Assembly: GCA_001642005.1 (NCBI GenBank)
Contig: LWCA01000131.1
Location: forward strand, 1 to 49,055
DNA length: 49,055 nt
Source: Intoshia linei
Taxonomy: Eukaryota; Orthonectida; Rhopaluridae
Direction of reading: 5' to 3'
Made by a program: the position numbers and the translations under genes. The notes below the pieces were generated by a model. That model had not been told where the DNA came from. It saw nothing but the letters and a program-made list of their open reading frames with translations, and searched no databases. Positions 37,052 to 48,760 of the stretch are shown piece by piece; position 1 is the stretch's first letter, and every line of letters starts with the position of its first letter.

Positions 37052-38875
37052 ATGAAATTGGGAATTGCATATATTTTGGTACTTTTGCAGGCTTTCAATT
37101 GTCAAAACTTTACTTTGGATTCTCAGGATGGAAAAGAACATGAAAATACTCCGATTGAAATCAATCAAACTATTCAAAATTTAGGTTCATGTAGCTTTGA
37201 AAATTTTGATGATATTACACCATTTGTGAAAAATATTATGAATAAGCAGTATTTCTTATAATAAATTACGTCATTTTATTGGTAGGTATAGTTATATTGG
37301 AGATGTTGCGCAATATCATTTGACCATTTGTGCCCCATTGAACGAAGGTATTACGCACCGGGAAGTGAATAATCTGACTGCAATTACTATTTTATTGGAC
37401 GATAAGATTTATTCGGGGGGAAGTATGAGTCGTGCTCACGTTGCTGGAAAAGGTTTTACGTTTTTATGTAGTTTGGTAAATGTATTGTAGACGAATTACC
37501 CACTTTAATATTCCATGATGGTTCTTTATGGGTTGAACCGCGAGAATGTGGCCCGGAAATTAAACAGCAATCCATGTTTGTTTTTGTTTGTCCACCCGAT
37601 GAATATACGGTAATTTTCATCACATGCTAATCGGAGTTTGGAAAACAATATTTGCAAATTTCTTTAGATTTGATAAAATCAATATACCATTTTGAGTTGT
37701 ATTTTTAATGCTTGTTTCTCCCTCTAATACAAATTTAATTTGTTCTGTATTGGAAAAAAATCAATAACCCTTTACTGAATAACTTTTATTCTGGGTATAA
37801 ACAACTTTGTTGTCGTTTCAGTTAATTGTAATTCATTTGTGTGATACATTTGTTATTTTAATTATAGACTGGCTTACGATTTTCGGGGATATTAAAAATC
37901 GATAAAGTTTGCTACAATTATTTTAAAGTTTACGAAGAATTGGCGTGTAATGAATCTAATGAAAGTATTAGCACTGGGAGTATTTTATTAATAACGTAAT
38001 TTTATATCACCTAATAATAACCTTTTTGATTTGTAGATGATATTTAGTATAAGCCAACAGTGGACCAGATTAGATCAAAATGATATGTCGCTTAGAGGGG
38101 ATACCAATATACACATTATGCTTTTTTATTTATTTTGTAACTTTTTCATTAGCCCATCTAGAGTAAACAAATTTAGCCGCATCATGCGAAATTTTTGTAA
38201 AAAACTTATTTTTTATTTTATTGTTTTTCCTTTATAATTGCTGTATTAACTGAGTATTTTACTTTTAACCTTTTAAAAAATGAATGAAATATTTGACGTA
38301 GCATTACCAAATCGTATACTCGAACTGGTCGGTGAAAAAGGTCCGCCATAGCTGAGTTATTCTATAGTCCTATATAAATATTACAACATTTAAATTTATG
38401 GTGCATGTTGAACCTGTTAATTGATTATTTTAGATTATTTGTAATCATTATAATATATGTTATTGGAACTTGTGTGAAAACCTTTTTTTTCGATCATTAT
38501 GGATTTTCAGATTGGATCTTGATTAGACATGTTCGTTGTGCTGGATCTCTCATTGCTGTAATTTTTTGGTGAATTTAATATTACAGTGAAACCACTAAAA
38601 CATTTTACAATAATTACTAATTAGTAATTGCTAATTTATCGATGATTGATATTTGTTATTTATTTAATTATTTAACCCCTTTGTTAAATTTGTAATATTT
38701 TAAATTTAACATTTAGGATGGTGTTTTATACATTTGTCCCAAGAAGAAGGACGAATTTTATGGAGCCAATGAACCTAACGCAGCAGATTTCAATGATATG
38801 AATATACCTCAATATGATCAACAATACGCTAATAATGGAAATGAAGTCAAAAATAACAATTATACGTTAGATTAA
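37052..38875 (+). CDS. M6PR: Cation-dependent mannose-6-phosphate receptor, 6 exons
   Basis: Exons 37052-37248, 37286-37452, 37491-37609, 37868-37995, 38434-38557 and 38717-38875 join in phase to 297 residues (human 277). The receptor carries mannose-6-phosphate-tagged hydrolases from the trans-Golgi to endosomes. Order: signal peptide MKLGIAYILVLLQAFNC, lumenal MRH domain with QYHLTICAPLN, LWVEPRECGPE, FVFVCPPDEYT, VCYNYFKVYEELAC, then STGSILLIT leading into one membrane span (about 202-218, FVIIIIYVIGTC), and a cytosolic tail with GSLIADGVLYICPKKK, matching the vertebrate GNLVADGCDFVC region. The tail lacks the vertebrate acidic-dileucine end and finishes NNNYTLD. The first two introns are 37 and 38 nt. 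Sugar-binding residues were not checked one by one. The exon 3 end and intron 3 start recur at 43370. Confidence 0.9.
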
Positions 38876-41296
38876 TTGATATTAAATTTTTTTCAGCGTT
38901 CAATCGAATGTTTTTTACTAATGTCAGAAACTAAAAAATGAACCATAAAAATTATTTTGTGAATTGTGAACTATGCATAATGCCATATAGCCTTTATGAT
39001 CTCTACATATGTCTGGACTTTGTAGCTTAAATTTGGAAAAATCAAGACACAAAGGCTGGTCTCCAGAACGATAGTTTCGGATCGGATTTACTCATTATGT
39101 GCAATATTCGCATTTTATAATTCCTAATAATCATTTCACTGAACATTGTTCATCAGAGTGAGTGACTAATTATCTTAACTGTAAGTACGTTATCGCGTCA
39201 GTGACGCAATATAGTTAAAAATTTTTTTAGAAAAAGATTTTTAAAGTTTGCATAACTATTATCATTGTTATACGCCCGTTTAAAAAACGCAATTATACCT
39301 ACACGTTTATCGTACAATTTTTTGGTTTTTAGTAAAATTTCAGAGAAAATTCTAGTTTTACCAATCCTAAAAAAAATTTAATTTTATAAACCCTTTAGGG
39401 ATTTTTCTAATTTTACCAAACCTCATGGAAAATTCCACTTTTACCCTAAGGGTTGTATTATTTATGCTTATAAATAAAGCCTCTAGTAGAGAATTCCACA
39501 ACCTTTATATCAATTCAATTCAGCCGCAAAGCTACTTTACTCATTGATACTACGGCCGCTCAAAATTTACTTTGACACTGAGAAAATCTAAATCCATGTT
39601 TGAATATTTGGCCATTCAAAGTGGCTAAAGTCAAAAATGTAACTTTTTGATACAAATATTGAATACAATTGAATTGTCCTTGAATAAAATCTGATTTAAA
39701 TTTTTCAATTTGAAGTAAAATGATATATTGCATTATGATCAGATGGATTACCCACGGTTGCAAGTTGTGCACCTCTGCTATAGTATAAAATTTGATGATA
39801 ATTTTTTTAAACCTTTTTATATAAATTTCAAGTGATTTTAAAAATAAAAAACAAGGAAAATAAAACGATAAAATGTGAAACCGTTAATATTTAAATTATT
39901 ATGGGTAAGAAATTATTTTTTTTCAGTTTAGGGTACCAACTGTAAAATATATTGGGAACCCCTGTACAGTGTACTATAATATAGTCCAGTGATGAAAAGG
40001 TGTGTTTTCGTGTTAAAAATAAACACTTGGTGTATTTTTTATAATAATTCAAAAATATACAAGAAAAAAAATGATAAAAGAAATAGATTCCATAAATAAA
40101 CAAGGTTCATGTGGATATCATTGAAACCTACAAGCTTTGTTCAATGAACATTTTTCATTTCATTGAAACAGTGTTGAAAAATGTTACTCATTTTTACTCA
40201 TGTAGGTACAAATTCATAAAATTTAGTTTAAATTGAAAGTTAGGCAATAATTTTTTATTAGAAAATACGCCAAAAAAATAATTTTCGAATATCATCTCAA
40301 AATTAACACCTCATATTTCATTTGATTGGCATCATTGGTATAGCCAATACAAGTGAGGTTAGAACTTCAAATTAAATGATTACACTAGACTACACAAAAA
40401 AATGCGTCAATAAAATTTATACATTAAAAGAATGAGAATTTAAATCTCATCATGATGATATACACCTTATGATTCGATCATATCAATTTTAGAAATTATT
40501 AGCGAAAAACCCAATTAATTATATTAATCTTTATTCCTATAGAAAAATACTGATATAAAGTTTTATTCGTACACATACAATCAATGATTGTATTAATTTT
40601 TTAAATAATGGAATGCTTTTCTGACAACTATTGTTATATTTGTGGAATATATGTGTTTAAATCGTCTAGAATGTATAATACAACTAATAAATTGATCCAA
40701 GAGAAATACAAACTTACCTACAACCGTTAATTATAATTATAAGAATTAATAATAAATTTATAAAATTAAAGAATTTTTAATTTTATTGTCCAGTGCCAAA
40801 AAATATTTCTTAACTCATAATAGAATATCGTATTCAGTGTATCATTATTCACGATTATATTCAATTGATCCATTTATATTTAATTATATTTAAATTTGAT
40901 TTATTTTCAATTAAAATTGAAAATATAAACAAATACATGTTATTAATACGAAAAATTTAAAATATTTACTGAAAACTGTTAACAATAAAAACATATCTAA
41001 AATAGAAATACGCAGTAATTAACAATAATATAATGTTTTTTGGTGTCATGTCATTGACTGTAGATTTTATAATAATGGAATGTTAGAAATAACCGTTATA
41101 AAACGATTAAAATAAAATTTGGAACAAATTTTGAAACAATAAACTGTTTTAATAAATGGTATAAATATAGCCATTAAATAACAATACAATAACAAAATCT
41201 GTTAGGTCATACATTTACAATCGAAAAAGGAATAATTAATTTCAGAATTTAAAACATTATAATCAATACCAAAAATAAATAAATATATTCAAAATC
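38876..41296. other. Gene-free stretch between M6PR and CFAP107
   Basis: No exon supported. About 39340-39440 holds reverse-strand minisatellite units (TTTTACCAATCCTAAAAA, TTTTACCAAACCTCATGG). The rest is plain AT-rich DNA. Confidence 0.45.
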
Positions 41297-44200
41297 ATGG
41301 AATTCAACGAATCATGGAAAAATTCCAAAAGATATAACCCTAAAGTTTTAATTGGTAATTGGTATGAGGAACAAGATAAACTGCAGGTATGATTAACAGT
41401 TATAATGTGGTTTCATTGTGGTGAAAAATTTACTTTAAAACCCTACATTTATTTACATTGATAAAATGTAAATTCATTTATGACAGTGATCGCTAAAGTG
41501 GGTCGTCGAGATTTATTTACTACTTGATAGATTGAAATTTTTTTACTGATATGTAGTATGGTATAGTACAGCGGTTCCCAAATGAGCTTTTTACCAGTGT
41601 GTCAGGCAGAATCCCTGTGAGTGTCACATTTTTTCCATCACTGATCTATACAATATCCTTACTTATATAATCTGTTTTGTTTTGTTTGTGTGTGTTATCG
41701 TATATTTCAATAACTACCAGTCTAAGAATTTTATAAAGTCCACATTTCAATTATAGTTTTTTTACGGGTCAAAAAGCCAATTGTCCTTTTTTTTGAAAAT
41801 TAAACGAGTTCAAGAATTTAAAAAAAATATATACTAAATTATTATGATAAATATATATAAGATTATTCTGATAGAGCTTATTCCAGTTGATATAAATATA
41901 AAATTTAAACCCAGAAATCTACAAATTCCTGGTAAAAAATAATTTTTAAATATATTATCAGCCAATAATTATCAAATATTTCGATTAAAATAGAAATTGT
42001 AAATATTAATCCTACAATTTCAAAAAAAAATGTGCATTAAACGTCTGCACATTTCCAATAAAGAAATATTGGTGAAAAGCTATATAATTCATTCCTACGA
42101 ATTTTTTTTCATTGCTACGCAATTTTTCATTCTCAAATACTCGTTTACAAAAAATTTAACAAAATTTATTTAAAAACTACAGCAACTAAAAGTACAAATT
42201 TGTTATTATCATTTTTGTATTTATTACAATTGCAATGTTGGTAAAATTTATCCGAAATATGTTTTTAAACTTCTGCTTCCGTTAATTATTAATATAAAAT
42301 TAATATTTTTTAATCATCGAAAGAAGATATTGAATATACATGTTTATTTACAATTATATTTTTTATAGAATTTAAGCTATTTTGACAATTTGTTTTATTT
42401 AATATTTTGGCTTTATTTTTAAGATTATACACTCATTATCTCTAATAAATTGAATAAATGGTATCACAAAATTGTTTTTAAAATTCTATACAAAAATGCT
42501 AACCAAATAAAATTAAGTGGGAATTTTTTATTTTAATAAAAATGTAAATTAAAAGGTAATATGTAAATAATCATTTAGGAATGACTAATTTAAATAATTA
42601 TTAATAATAATTAGCATTTTTAATTAAGTTTTTATTATTGAATTTATTTTTTTGGTACACTTATATAAGTCCGCCCTCGGCAGAGCTAGGTGCTGTTTGT
42701 CTGTACTACAAAACACCCTAGCTAGTTGTTATATAAAAATAATGGCGAAGCCACAAAATGATCGCCGGTCACACGTTGAGAATGACTTGTATGTACTAAT
42801 TTTAATTAATAGCATAATTCGTCATTGCACCGAGTACTTCCAGTTTTTTCTAATGCAAAAAAAATCCGAAAACCAAATTGTGTAAAAATTTTACTATTGA
42901 GAGGCAAAAAAGCTAGAGCAGGATTTACAGTACAAAACGAAAACAAATTGTTTTCAAAACAATCTATGGAATGCCAGAATAATTTCATATCATGGTATGA
43001 TCAAAATTTTAATAGAAAGAGTGAATGCAATCAAACTTTGAGAGAATGGAGCCCAAGTTCTCTTAAATGGGTACCAGAAAAAAATGATTTATTACTTCAC
43101 GGTAAATTTATAAATAAGTACCTTGATTGTACAGTAGTAATTCGATTATGCAAAGTGTGCATTGCACACTCACGATTATACACAGGGCAAAAATCAAAAT
43201 GAACTTTAATTTCAAGAAAATTTCATAACAATTTATAAAAATGTAGAAAATTTATAATTGTTTTAGTGATAAAAAATATTTTACTAAATTTATGTGTGTA
43301 TTATACACAGTGTATAATCGAATTACTATTGTACTTCATACAAAACAGCAATCATACCATTTCACTATATTGTCCACCCGATGAATGTACGGTAATTTTT
43401 ATCACATGCTAATCGGAGTTTGGAAAACAATATTTGCAAATTTCTTTAGATTTGATAGAATCAATATACCATTTTGAGTTGTATTTTTAATGCTTGTTTC
43501 TCCGTTTAATACGAATTTTAATTTTTTAAGTATTGGAAAAAAATCAATAACCCTTTACTGAATAACTTTTATTCTGGGTATAAACATATCGATATGATAA
43601 TAATTACAAACAAATGTGGTAGTATTGCGTAACATATTTATATCACAATGCAACACATTATTATAACATTGAATTTAACATTAACGCATCAATTGTAATT
43701 TGTTATCAATGATAAATTATCATATGTAAGAGAAATGGTATACAATTGTAGTGTAGATGAAAATATTGCAATGATGGTAAGATTATTTTAAATAGTGATA
43801 TCTTTATTACTATTGAATATTTTTTATATATTGGTCCTAATAAGCAACTATCTAACTATACGCCATGAATTACATGTATTAGCTATTTCTGACAATTAAT
43901 ACGATTGTACTGTTTTTACTTAATTTTTAAGATTATACAGTATAAGTTATACTCTCATTCTCTAATAAATTAATTAATCATTGAACACAAGATTGTTTTT
44001 AAGATTCTTTACACAAATTTTAACAAAATAAAATTAAGTGTATTCTCCAATATCAATGTAACTATATCCAATAATTCACTCTAAATTAAAAGGTAATGTA
44101 AAATGATGGGTCCATGGTGAAACAAGTTTGGAAACAACACCTTTAAATGATACCTATTTGTGAATAGTAGCATTTTTAAGTAAGATTTTATTATTTAATT

Positions 44201-44411
44201 TATTTTCTTGGTAGAATTAAAAAATCCACCATCGGCAGAGATAGGTGCTGTTTATACGAAATACATAACGATAATCTAATATAATGATAAAAATTTAGAA
44301 AATAGTACAAATTATGGATTAATACAAAATAAAAAATATCACATTGAATCAGATCCATACACATCAGAATATACAAAAGAATTTAGCAATAAATGTACAT
44401 TATATAATTGA
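41297..44411 (+). CDS. CFAP107: Cilia- and flagella-associated protein 107, 3 exons
   Basis: Exons 41297-41386, 42813-43101 and 44299-44411 join in phase to 163 residues (human CFAP107/C1orf158 194). The family is a microtubule inner protein of axonemal doublets. Matching blocks: N-terminal SWKNSKRYNPKVLIGNWYEE (human SWQIETKYSTKVLTGNWMEE), the middle NNFISWYDQNFNRK, then TLREWSPSSLKWVPEKNDLL (human PLRTWNGQKLLWLPEKSD), and the last exon STNYGLIQNKKYHIESDPYT with a SEYTKEF end (human PTNYGLYEQL). Intron 1 (1426 nt) contains a near full copy of a ~1-kb repeat; intron 2 (1197 nt) contains a copied M6PR segment and a partial second copy of that repeat. The acceptor at 42813 was chosen by phase; the first ~40 residues of exon 2 (KKIRKPNCVK and so on) are weakly conserved. 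Confidence 0.87.
41656..42705 (+). repeat. ~1-kb repeat, best copy, in CFAP107 intron 1
   Basis: Starts ATATCCTTACTTATATAAT and ends near GGCAGAGCTAGGTGCTGTTTG. Internal landmarks: TTTACGGGTCAAAAAG, GATAGAGCTTATTCCAGTTG, CAATAAAGAAATATTGGTG, AAGATTATACACTCATT. Other copies: 7010-7790 (reverse), 43915-44262 (3' third), 45528-46260 (diverged), about 25640-25735 (short piece), ends at 4370 and, reversed, 47040-47110. No obvious terminal inverted repeats and no coding frame, so its class is undecided. Confidence 0.75.
43370..43585 (+). repeat. Copied segment of the M6PR gene inside CFAP107 intron 2
   Basis: 216 bp closely matching 37588-37803: the last ~22 coding bases of M6PR exon 3 (CCACCCGATGAAT..ACG), its GTAATTTT donor, and about 190 bases of intron 3 ending TATTCTGGGTATAAACA. 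Same orientation, only scattered substitutions plus a diverged patch near 43520. The source must be M6PR because coding sequence is included. Confidence 0.9.
43915..44262 (+). repeat. Partial ~1-kb repeat in CFAP107 intron 2
   Basis: Parallel to 42420-42700: AAGATTATACA..CTCT, AATAAAATTAAGTG, AAATTAAAAGGTAAT, then ATCGGCAGAGATAGGTGCTG. The 5' two-thirds is missing. Confidence 0.7.
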
Positions 44412-45141
44412 TACATGAATAATTTATGTTGAATGAATGTGTAAACAATACATCATTTATCAGGTTGATATGTGTAAATTTTTAACAGAACTACTGGAAA
44501 TTTTCTTGTATGTTTCATAATCATTTTCGCTGCATCAACATAAACCAGATGTCACAAAGGTGGTACACATAAACCTAGGAATATGTCAAAAAGTTATTGA
44601 GGATAAATGGGAACACGAAATTTTAAATTTTATTTTTATTCTTAGAAATATTATATTTTTCTTAATCTTTTCATATAATCTGTAATATCCCAATTACGTC
44701 TGTCGACTTTATGTTTTGTTGTGATTTCTTTTAATTGCAAAATCCCAAAACCCAAAACAATTTTTCATCATAAATACACAATAAAAATTTTCACCAATAA
44801 ATCAGGATCAAAAATAAACACTGATATGACGTCAAAAAATTGTTTCGAATCATTGAAATTATAAACATTTATTTTTTCATGTTGAAATTAAAAATACAAT
44901 GAATTCAATTTTAGTGGAAGTTAGAATACTTTCTACGACGAAACATTAATAAATAACTATAATTTATATTTTTTAAAAGCAAAAATAATATAAAATTTAT
45001 TTATTCAGTCTTTCAGATGCAAAATAGGATTTAAAAAAATATATCGCATGAAACGTATTACGAGATAACTTTGGCTGTCTTTTATAAGAAAATATTAAGA
45101 AGCTGAATACGCCCGTTCATCAATTGCTTCAAAAACTTTAA
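44412..45141. other. CFAP107 3' flank
   Basis: No gene supported. A short open segment after a TTTTTAACAG acceptor-like site at about 44488 (NYWKFSCMFHNHFRC) looks exon-like but has no partner. Confidence 0.35.
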
Positions 45142-46559
45142 AATCCTTATGTCGACAATGTCGATTTGACATTGGATGATAAAATTATAAGTGTAAAAAT
45201 TGATAAATGTAGATTTACTATATTGAATCAGACTCAAACTTTCAGTACCTTAAAAACTAGGTAATATATTAAAAATTAATTTTTTTTAAATTACTCATGT
45301 TGAAACATTAATTTAAATATTTACATGTTAATAATTGTGCAATTACAGTTGTACTATTCGATGTATTATCGATCGATGTTTTGAAAAATAATTAATATGT
45401 AAATAAATTAATTATTTTCTAATCTAGAAAATATATGTATGTAAATTACCATGTATAAATAGTACAGTATTCTCTCCACAACTCGCCAACTCCATAACTA
45501 TTTATAATTATGATATAAATTATAATTTATCCTTACTTATATAATGTGCTTTGTTTGTCTGTATGTGTTATCGTTTATTTCTATTACAGTTTTTTCCGGG
45601 TGTTAGTAAAATAGATTTCAACCTGCCAAACTCACATCTTACGGGTCAAAAAGACCAATTGTTCTTTTTTTTGAAAATCAAACGAGTCCTAGAATTTAAA
45701 AAAATTTACAGGTGTTACAGTTATATCCTGTTAACACACACAAAAAATTTCAATCTGAATAAGTGATTCCTTCACGGTCAAAAAAGCATTTTAGTATTCA
45801 TATATTTTTTTTCCAAAATATTTTATTAAAACAAAAAATATGAAATAATTAACGGTCCGAAAATTTGAAAAATAGATTATGCTGATAGAGCTTATTCCAG
45901 TTATTTCCATTTTTTTTAAAATATAAATTAAAACTACAACAACGATTACTACAAGTAATACCACTTTGTTATTATCATTTTTATATTTAATACAATCCTT
46001 TACAATATTAGTAAAATTCGCCTGAAATATGCTTATAAAGTACTTTTAAGTATTTATTAAATTGGTAAATATATTATCACATTGAAAATGATAAAATTGC
46101 TTTTTATAATTTTATTTTTTCTGGAATTAAAAAATATTGTTATATAGAATTAAAATTTATGCCATTTATGACAATTTTAGGATTGGATTGTTTGTACTTT
46201 ATTTTTAATATTATACACTCACTCTTTTCAATAAATATCAAATAATACTGCATAATATACTTGAAATAATGATTATAATTTAAATTGCATTAAATAATTA
46301 TATAAACTTTTTAAAAAATTGTCCTAAAAGCGTGGTTAATTTCACATACATGTATTTCATTGTTATAAATACTGTAAAATGAACATAATACAGAATAACT
46401 GTCCCGAAATACGAGTATGCCCACACCAAGGTTTTCCACAATGGAATCGGACTGTATAAACATCATGCATATTACGGAATGAACCCATTATTTTCTAACG
46501 TAACGTTTAGCGATCCTTTCATTCGTATTCGTACATCGATCGATTCATATAAAAATTAA
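45142..46559 (+). CDS. Unrecognised two-exon coding fragment
   Basis: Two open segments, 45142-45260 and 46394-46559, join in phase across a GTAATA..AATACAG intron, giving NVDLTLDDKIISVKIDKCRF, then STLKTR-ITVPKYEYAHT, KVFHNGIGLYKHHAYYGMN and a stop after SIDSYKN. Composition and codon use look coding, and the phase match supports one gene, but I do not recognise the family. Directly upstream the same frame contains a TAA (45139-45141) preceded by more coding-like sequence (LNTPVHQLLQKL), so either an exon start lies after it or the gene is broken. The intron holds a diverged copy of the ~1-kb repeat. Confidence 0.45.
45528..46260 (+). repeat. Diverged copy of the ~1-kb repeat
   Basis: Matches 41656 onward through CCTTACTTATATAAT, ACGGGTCAAAAAG, GATAGAGCTTATTCCAGTT and TTTGTTATTATCATTTTTAT, then TTATACACTCACTC near 46215. 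It contains a chance 71-codon frame at 45551-45766 made only of repeat sequence. Confidence 0.7.
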
Positions 46560-47499
46560 CATTGGATTGAATATTGTAAATATCAAATATCAACACTTGT
46601 ATTAAAAATGAATAAATAGACCTTACACATAAAGTAAATGTATAATGTAATTTAAGTTAATTACATGTTCAATTTAAACAATGATTATAAGTTTTAATTT
46701 TATTTTAACTGAAATTTTACATAAAAATTTAACAGTAACCGCCAAGGACAGTGATACTGTAATTTTAATCATAATTTTTATTGTACGTCGTAATGTATTC
46801 TAAAGGTTTAAATTTTAGATTGATGAAATTCTTGCAATCTTACTCAAACAAATAGGTAGACAGTATGGTATGATATACTTTTATGTAGTCTTTCAAAAAT
46901 TTGACAAATACCACGAATCGTCAATCAATAACACATTTTCCGAGCAGGGCAGACAGTGAATTTATTTAATTTTTTTCAATTTAACGTAAAAACTTGTTTT
47001 TAAATTATTTATTTATTATAGTATAAACTATGTTGACTGTTATGTACTACGTACAAACAGCACCTAGCTCTGCCGAGCCATATTTTTATTCTGCCAAAAA
47101 AATAAATTCACATTGAAAATCTAACTTAAAAATCTACTATTCACTATTATCAATCTTTTAAAGGAGTGTTTCCCAAACTTATCCGTCAGTGGTCAGGTGG
47201 AACCGTCATATCTAGGGCAATTTTTTAAATAACCTATAAAAAACCTAACGATTGATTTTTAGTAACTTTAAAATTTTTTTTGTATACAACTCTAATTTTA
47301 ATCTTGTTAACTTCAATCGATTAGTTTTCATTTTTTACAAGTATTTTTTATCTGTTTTTATTTCGTACCATTTGAAAATTCAAAATATTTACTAAAATTT
47401 TTTTTCTCTAAAAAAAATAATTTTATATATCCAGTACCTTTATACTTCAGTATCAAATATTCAATATACCAAATATTAATTTAAATGAAGAAAATTAAA
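46560..47499. other. Gene-free stretch with a reversed repeat end
   Basis: At 47040-47110 the 3' end of the ~1-kb repeat lies reversed (CAAACAGCACCTAGCTCTGC). Nothing else supported. Confidence 0.5.
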
Positions 47500-47960
47500 C
47501 TATGTAAATTGATAATTAATAGAGTATTTATTGTTGTGATACAAAAATATGTCTTTTTTGATATTTTCAGGTGCGAATGATCTCTGTTTAGTTACCATTT
47601 TTTTAACAGACTAAAACTTCTTTCTACGCTGACAGATGTAGAAGAAGTGTTCCTTAGAGAATGATATAATATTGGGGATTTGTTTGAATCTAAATTATTC
47701 ATAATGGCATATATGTCGTTTTTCGTTAGACGTTTATTAATATAATCCTGTATGCTGCAGGGATCCAAATCAAAGGACAAATGACATAATACATTGTAGG
47801 CCTTTTCTATGCTAAATGATGATTCTTGAGCCATTTTTATTACATCTATTAGAGATAAATATGTACATATTTGAATCAAAGCATTGTCTAATTCAAGTTG
47901 GTTGGCAGCCGCTTTAGCTCGATTTATTATTACTCCATTACCAACTATACCTATATTACA
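47500..47960 (-). pseudogene. hAT transposase C-terminal region, frameshifted
   Basis: On the minus strand an open frame runs from about 47960 (GNGVIINRAKAAANQLELDN) to 47592 and contains SSTSVSVERSFSLLKK, the signature of the hAT C-terminal dimerisation domain. A run of seven A (47598-47604) then puts the rest out of frame; in the next frame the tail continues RSFAPENIKKDIFLYHN to a stop at 47500, as expected for the family. So one base has been lost in the run, by mutation or sequencing error. No terminal repeats or N-terminal part were found. Different subfamily from the 22587 copy. Confidence 0.85.
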
Positions 47961-48038
47961 ATTTTGTCATATTTGTCAAATTCATCATACTTTTGGAAGT
48001 TTTTGTACATAATATTTACTAGCTGTTAACCATGTACC

Positions 48039-48360
48039 CAGAGCCGTTTTAAGGCATGGGCAATATGGTCTGTAGCCCAGGGCCCCTCATTAAAAAAGGC
48101 CCCAAAATTAATAAAAGTACTTTACATTTATATCTTAAAAAGAGGCCCTAATTTAGTAAAAAATACTTCACATTTATATCTTAAGAATCAGTTTATAAGT
48201 TTTTCTAAACTAAAAATAATTAAGAATGAACTTCGAAATTGCTTAGCTCAACCTCGTTTGAATGCGCTCTCCTTAATGTCAATTGAGAATGATATCAGTT
48301 TTGATAATATCATATCTGATTTCTCTCAGAAAAAAGTGAGAAAACAACATTTGTGAAGAA
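48039..48360 (+). mobile_element. Second hAT remnant (ZMYM-type transposase tail) with one terminal repeat
   Basis: Begins with a terminal repeat of the kind CAGAGCCGTTTTAAGGCATG, followed by GCCCAGGGCCCC. About 100 bases on, a plus-strand frame reads SFSKLKIIKNELRN, then RLNALSLMSIENDI and NIISDFSQKKVRK to a stop near 48356, the C-terminal end of hAT transposases related to ZMYM-type host proteins. Everything between the terminus and this tail is deleted, so it is an internally deleted copy. The other terminus was not found. Confidence 0.75.
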
Positions 48361-48760
48361 TTTTTTGTGACTGCATGGTGTATATTTTCAAATGAAAAAG
48401 TAAACTTTGTTTATTAATTAATGTGGGTAAGTTTTTGTAAAATAAATAAAAGTTACTAGAAACCTACATAACATCTTTTAATGCTTTTATTAATACTCAA
48501 TGAAATAAAACTCTAAGTCTCTAACCAACAGTATGCCCTGTCATCTAAACAGAGACCTAAATTTTTTTTATCCCTTCGCTCGAAATTTTAAAGAACCCCG
48601 GTCCTTTGCTATATATAATATAATATAAAAATAGAATCAAATAAAGAAAAATATGAAATTATAAATTTTATTACTTCCTAATCATGTAATTAATGTTTGA
48701 AGGTTATTCTTTTTTTTAAATTCGTACATATATAAAATATAATATTTGTATATACAATTT
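48361..48760. other. AT-rich stretch without a recognisable gene
   Basis: Nothing supported. Confidence 0.4.

Noticed and set aside
38037-38237. Open frame between M6PR exons 4 and 5
   Set aside because: Exons 37868-37995 and 38434-38557 join in phase and match the receptor without it, so it is intronic.
42652-42885. Open frame across the 3' end of the ~1-kb repeat
   Set aside because: Starts in repeat sequence and overlaps CFAP107 exon 2 in another frame; the CFAP107 splice phases work without it.
45551-45766. 71-codon open frame
   Set aside because: Consists of repeat sequence shared with non-coding copies at 7.4 and 41.7 kb.
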